From NCBI GenBank assembly GCA_963817025.1, contig CAWFML010000004.1, forward strand, positions 248,001-312,000: DNA of 64,000 nucleotides, given 5' to 3'. The DNA is from JACMLC01 sp963817025 (GTDB lineage Bacteria > Acidobacteriota > Blastocatellia > Pyrinomonadales > Pyrinomonadaceae). Every line of letters starts with the position of its first letter. Within the stretch, counting starts at the first letter, position 1. Shown here one piece after another: positions 60,248 through 64,000 of the stretch. The notes beneath the pieces were generated by a model. The model was not told the origin of the DNA. It searched no databases and saw only the letters and a list, made by a program, of their open reading frames with translations. The translations under genes and the position numbers were made by a program.

Positions 60248-60379
60248 TTACAGCGTCAGGCTGTTGCTTTACACAAACTTTGCAATTTTCTCTCGCGCTT
60301 CAGAGGCAACCGCACATCTCTGGCGACATCGAACAATGTGTTGTCCTTAAAATTTCCTGCCGGATTGTGATGACGCAAA

Positions 60380-61171
60380 ATGATTAAAGAAAACGACGGC
60401 GTTGACCGTTTGAGAATCGCTTCTCCATGCTCTATGAATTGGGAAAAGATGCACGGGGATGACCGCACGCGCTTTTGCGAACAATGTCACCTTCACGTTT
60501 ATAATATTTCGGAGCTGACGAGGCGGCAGGTTGAAGCTTTGATAACGGAGACGGAAGGACGCTTCTGCGCCAGATTGTACAGGCGAGCGGACGGGACTGT
60601 GTTGACGAAGGATTGTCCGGTCGGGCTGCGCGCCATCCGCCGCCGGGTTTCGCGGATGACGGGCGCGGCCATCACTGCGCTCTTGAGTTTTTGCTTCGCC
60701 GTGATGGGGCAGAAGCGTGTTCAAGTTGACGAGTCGTGCCCGCCGCCGGTAGAGGTCAAGATAGCGCGGGCGAACGATGGGCTGTCAAAGGATAAACGCT
60801 CAGCTCTCCGTGGAATCGTTAAAGACCCTAATGGAGCAGTGGTGGCCGGAGCAATCGTCGTGTTAATCAATCTGCAAGATTTGAAAAAGAGCATCACGGC
60901 CACAACTAACGACGAAGGTTTCTACAGTTTTTATCCGGTTGAGCCGGGCATGTATAGCATGCGGCTTGAAGCCTCCGGGTTTGCCGCCGGACTTGTTAAG
61001 ATGATAGAGATTAAAGCTCACGAGGTAACAAGCGTTGATATGACGATGGGACTCAACACAGGTGTCACAGTGCTTGTCGGAGCCATTGGCGAGACGCCGG
61101 TGCTTGACCACAACACGAGTAGCAATAAGATTATCTTTACCCCGAAACAGATTACCAGACTTCCCTATTAG
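60380..61171 (+). CDS. Cys-rich domain plus carboxypeptidase-regulatory-like domain, membrane protein
   Basis: 263 aa. Residues 14-80 (IASPCSMNWEKMHGDDRTRFCEQCHLHVYNISEL... GRFCARLYRRADGTVLTKDCPVGL) contain a Cys set (C16, C33, C36 and others) that could bind metal; this unit is common in Acidobacteriota. A membrane helix (about 95-113) follows, and residues about 135-220 (RGIVKDPNGAVVAGAIVVLINLQDLKKSITATTNDEGFYSF) form a beta-sandwich CarboxypepD_reg domain. Role unknown; it overlaps functionally with the downstream gene (3-base gap). Confidence 0.75.
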   Translation: MIKENDGVDRLRIASPCSMNWEKMHGDDRTRFCEQCHLHVYNISELTRRQVEALITETEGRFCARLYRRADGTVLTKDCPVGLRAIRRRVSRMTGAAITALLSFCFAVMGQKRVQVDESCPPPVEVKIARANDGLSKDKRSALRGIVKDPNGAVVAGAIVVLINLQDLKKSITATTNDEGFYSFYPVEPGMYSMRLEASGFAAGLVKMIEIKAHEVTSVDMTMGLNTGVTVLVGAIGETPVLDHNTSSNKIIFTPKQITRLPY

Positions 61172-61174
61172 AAT

Positions 61175-62260
61175 ATGATTCATTCTCATTTAAAAGCCGG
61201 TCAGAGCAGCTTGCTCGCAACAACGATTTTCCTGTGCCTCGCCGTCTCTGCTGTCATGGCCCAATCGCAGGATGCGCCTTTGACGAGTCAGGAGCTGGTC
61301 AAGCTCGTCTACCAGCTTCCGAAGCAGCCGGAGAAGAAGGAGCAGGTGATTGAAGAGATCAGGCGGCGCGGGCTTGGCTTTGCGTTGACGGATGGGATGC
61401 GCTCGCTCGCCGCGTCAAAGAGCGGCAACGACGCTTTGCTCAGGCGCACGCTGGAAGAGGCCGAGCGCAGGCGTATGAATCCGAAGACCTCTGCCCTGCT
61501 GCCGGAGAAAGAGGCGCAGGAGCTTTTGGAGAAAGCACGCGCGGCTACCAGCGCAGCAGTCGAAAGCATGCCCGATTTTGTCGTCAAGCAACAGATCAGC
61601 AGAAGCTATTCGCGCGGCGGCATCGGCAACTGGTTATTCAGAGACAGGCTCTTGCTGGCCGTCAGCTATCGCTCGCAGGGCGGCGAAGAATACAAGCTGC
61701 TCGCCGTCAACGGGCTGCCCCCGCAAAAAGATATGAAGCCGTTTGAGACTTATGCAGACCTGTTCGGCGGGGCTTCCAGCTCAGGCGAATACGTCACGAT
61801 GCTGGCAAAACTTTTCGACGAAGAACAGCGGCCAACCTTCAAGGCTGTGGATACGGATGTGCTGCGCGGGCGGCGCACGATTATCTATGAGTATCAGATT
61901 CCGATAGAATTCGCGCAGATGAGCCTGACGCTGAATGGTCAAACCTTCAGGGCCGGTTATCACGGCAAAATCTGGATTGACCGCGAGACTTATCGCGTCC
62001 TGCGCTTTGAAGAGATTTTAGATGCTCCGGCGGACGCGCCCGGCGATGCATCCATCATCGTTGATTATGACTGGGCCACCATCGCAGACCAGCGTTATCT
62101 TTTGCCGTCGCAGTCTGAAACGAGAATTAATTTCCGCACGCCTGACCTGACAAGGACAGAGCGCGCACTTATACGCTATCGCAGCTATCAAAAGTATGGC
62201 TCTGAAGTGAAGGTCATCGAAGAAGACATCGTCGAAGACATGCCCGCAGACAAACCATAG
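61175..62260 (+). CDS. Exported protein of unknown function
   Basis: 361 aa with a signal peptide to about residue 29. A helical region (LVKLVYQLPKQPEKKEQVIEEI) is followed by a beta-rich half (FRAGYHGKIWIDRETYRVLRFEEI, ADQRYLLPSQSETRINFRT) reminiscent of outer-membrane lipoprotein-sorting or LolA-like folds. Starts three bases after the previous gene, so cotranscription is certain in practice. Family unknown. Confidence 0.7.
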   Translation: MIHSHLKAGQSSLLATTIFLCLAVSAVMAQSQDAPLTSQELVKLVYQLPKQPEKKEQVIEEIRRRGLGFALTDGMRSLAASKSGNDALLRRTLEEAERRRMNPKTSALLPEKEAQELLEKARAATSAAVESMPDFVVKQQISRSYSRGGIGNWLFRDRLLLAVSYRSQGGEEYKLLAVNGLPPQKDMKPFETYADLFGGASSSGEYVTMLAKLFDEEQRPTFKAVDTDVLRGRRTIIYEYQIPIEFAQMSLTLNGQTFRAGYHGKIWIDRETYRVLRFEEILDAPADAPGDASIIVDYDWATIADQRYLLPSQSETRINFRTPDLTRTERALIRYRSYQKYGSEVKVIEEDIVEDMPADKP

Positions 62261-62430
62261 AAGAGCAAGGATGAAGGATGAAGGATGAAGGATGAAGAGC
62301 ATGCTGTTCAAACATGAGCAGTCACCGGCGATAGCACGCTCTTCATTCTTAGCTCTCTCTTCATCAGTTATCCTTCACGTTTAAGAGTCACACTTTCATC
62401 CTTCATCCTTCATCCTTCCGCCTTGCTCTT
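62261..62430. repeat. Heptamer palindrome, GGATGAA family, between convergent genes
   Basis: The left arm (62264-62300) has four GGATGAA units flanked by AAGAGCA; the right arm (62391-62430) is the complement, TTCATCC repeated, ending TGCTCTT. Arms are separated by about 90 bases with further partial pairing. The right end reaches the stop of the macroglobulin gene. Confidence 0.92.
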
Positions 62431-64000
62431 CATCTGACAATGAACTTCGTCGGCGCGATGACCGTCCTCGCCTCCGGGTTGTAGTAGTCGTAGAGCACGG
62501 AGGGCGCTGTCTGCGCCGCGAGGCCGTAGCGCGGGCGGAACTTAAACTCGAAGCGCGTCCCTCCCGAACCCGGCCAGAGATAGACTATCAAGCGATCCGG
62601 CAGAATATCGTAGCGGCTCAAGCTCCAGCCCGATTCTGTCATCGCTTTTTCCAGCGAAGCCCTGTCAACATCCGCGCCGGGCGGAAGTCCTATCTCGGCC
62701 AGCATCATGCCATAGCCGCCCACAGCGCCCGTGCGCCCCGCCTCGACCCTGCAAGTTATCTCCGAAGCAATCTGCGCTTCGGTCTTATCGTAACTCACTA
62801 TCAGATGCAGCCTGCGACTTGCACTGTTGACCTTTGCGGTTGAAGCGTGCGGAGAATTCCACGGCACATAGTATGTCTGCACCAACTGTAGCGCGACCGG
62901 CATGCTGCCCTGCGGGCGACGAAGCGAGACACGATTGCTGCCCGGAGAAAGATATGATGAGAGGTCAACCGTGACGGGCGCGCTCAGTTGCCCTGCGGGC
63001 GGGAGCAAGACGCTGGTGACGGCTCTCTCATTGACAAAGATTTCGGCCCTATCCTCTGCCTGCTGGCCTGCGCCGCTTTGGCTTTGCGTCATCGCATAGA
63101 TGAGCGCGTCGTGCACGTTGACGGTGGCCTGTGTCGAATACCAGACGCCGTAAGCATCCTTCCGGGCCAATAGATAGAGCAGGCCGCGCTGCGCCAGTTG
63201 AACCGCTGTGAGTTCCTGCGCGGTTGCCTGCTCTCCCGCTCTCGCGGTCTGCCCCGCAGAATTTTCCAGCGCGGCAAATCGCGTCAGCGCCTGCACGGCG
63301 AGCGCAGTCGTCTCGATGCGTCCCGTGAGACCCCAACCGTGAAAGGGCGTGCCTGTCTCGGATGACCAGAAACTTTTTTCCCCTTCTTCCTTTTGGGCCA
63401 GAGCGCGCAATCTGGTGACGGCCCGTGTCGCGCGCCGGGCATCATTCGCCTCCATAGAGGCCAGCGCATACGCGGCGATCAGATATGGCTCGTCAAGCTT
63501 TTCTGCATGCGGCTGCAAATAATCGAGAGCGCGCGTCAGCGATGCGGATTTGGGATTGACCTTCAAGCCTTCTGCGCCGCCAGCCTCCGCCGCGCCGCGC
63601 TCGCTCGTCGCCAGCACGCGCGTGATATAAGCCGTCAATAAAGCATCCTCTGCATCTTCCGAGGCCGTAGCTCCGCTATAATTTCTGGCCCAGCTTCCGT
63701 TCCCATGCTGCTTTTTCATGAGCCACTCGCGCGTCTCCGTGATCACAGTCTCGTCAACGGTTGTGAACTCTCTCGCGTCGTTCAGAAATCTGAAAGCGTA
63801 GGCCGTGAGCGCGAGGTCTGCGTCGCCACGTCCCCAGTAAGTGAAGCCGCCGCCCTCCGCGCGATAATTGAGCAATCGCTCATAGCCCAGACGCAGATAG
63901 CGCTGAGCTTTCTCCGACACAGGCGAAGAGCTTCCGCTTTGTTTGTATGCCCTGAGCGCCAACAGGCTCGGATAAGTGGAAGAGATTGTTTGCTCTCCGC
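62430..64000 (-). CDS. Alpha-2-macroglobulin family protein, C-terminal part, continues beyond the window
   Basis: The frame is open to the window edge and reads GEQTISSTYPSLLALRAYK from 63998; the preceding codon ends in GC, consistent with Cys, giving the thioester motif CGEQ. The region to about 63000 is a terpenoid-cyclase-like TED domain (alpha/alpha barrel: GGGFTYWGRGDADLALTAYAFRFL), followed by a beta-sandwich receptor-like domain to the end (RYDILPDRLIVYLWPGSGGTRFEFKFRPR). Bacterial macroglobulins are periplasmic protease inhibitors. The N-terminal part lies outside. Confidence 0.85.
   Translation of the reverse strand, partial: GEQTISSTYPSLLALRAYKQSGSSSPVSEKAQRYLRLGYERLLNYRAEGGGFTYWGRGDADLALTAYAFRFLNDAREFTTVDETVITETREWLMKKQHGNGSWARNYSGATASEDAEDALLTAYITRVLATSERGAAEAGGAEGLKVNPKSASLTRALDYLQPHAEKLDEPYLIAAYALASMEANDARRATRAVTRLRALAQKEEGEKSFWSSETGTPFHGWGLTGRIETTALAVQALTRFAALENSAGQTARAGEQATAQELTAVQLAQRGLLYLLARKDAYGVWYSTQATVNVHDALIYAMTQSQSGAGQQAEDRAEIFVNERAVTSVLLPPAGQLSAPVTVDLSSYLSPGSNRVSLRRPQGSMPVALQLVQTYYVPWNSPHASTAKVNSASRRLHLIVSYDKTEAQIASEITCRVEAGRTGAVGGYGMMLAEIGLPPGADVDRASLEKAMTESGWSLSRYDILPDRLIVYLWPGSGGTRFEFKFRPRYGLAAQTAPSVLYDYYNPEARTVIAPTKFIVR

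Overview
The window looks like chromosomal DNA of an Acidobacteriota member, probably a Blastocatellia-type soil organism. The assignment is an inference. It rests on a VWFA-related protein of the acidobacterial TIGR03436 type, FG-GAP/VCBS secreted repeats, a Cys-rich CSMNWEKMHG-type protein fused to a carboxypeptidase-regulatory domain, many GC-rich genes with AGGAGG-type ribosome sites, and a complete RsbR-RsbS-RsbT module. There is no rRNA, CRISPR array or prophage. One tRNA (Leu, CAA) is present.

Layout. 1-300: truncated IS200-type transposase with REP-like hairpins. 331-9085 (all minus): a directon running sulfate-type ABC importer (binding lipoprotein, one permease, ATPase), fused ferredoxin/NrfD membrane subunit, a 55-aa membrane peptide, a DinB-like protein and a molybdopterin oxidoreductase. 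9.1-10.5 kb: a decayed FG-GAP gene and a rhodanese lipoprotein with an in-frame UGA followed by a SECIS-like hairpin. 10.6-20.9 kb: UspA pair, Gdt1-type transporter, polar amino-acid ABC transporter with fused binding protein/permease, saccharopine-dehydrogenase-like enzyme, CstA, YgiD-like dioxygenase. 21.1-24.6 kb: DUF4062-STAND NTPase plus an overlapping small secreted protein. 25.0-27.5 kb: large FG-GAP secreted protein. 28.3-35.2 kb: membrane pyrophosphatase, BioY (apparently frameshifted), YjbQ, two methyltransferase-like proteins, DUF72. 35.4-39.9 kb: Rsb stressosome-type switch extended with an RsbT-like/PP2C fusion and a histidine kinase carrying a second RsbT-like ATPase. 40-51 kb: WD40 propeller, Mpl, exported small proteins, DICT protein, thermonuclease, DUF1232, phosphotransacetylase, VWFA protein, HD-GYP response regulator. 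51.3-53.3 kb: tRNA-Leu followed by an AT-rich islet with a zinc-finger/Vsr-like endonuclease and small proteins. 53.4-64 kb: M14 peptidase, MBL hydrolase, DUF885 peptidase, HutF, ArgE-like M20 peptidase, exported proteins and the thioester end of an alpha-2-macroglobulin.

Three things stand out. First, the rhodanese gene is a convincing selenoprotein candidate: Cys-Ser-UGA replaces the CxC of the active loop, homology continues 42 codons past UGA, and a GC stem with a GU-containing loop begins 16 nt after it. Second, more than 25 spacers hold long inverted repeats whose arms are built from iterated words of 7 to 9 nt. At least nine unrelated word families share this architecture; some arrays fill a whole stop-to-start spacer or abut start codons. 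Third, a lone nuclease gene lies between the 3' end of tRNA-Leu and a 17/20 copy of that end, like a minimal attachment-site cassette without integrase.

All functional calls come from reading motifs by eye; no database search was possible.
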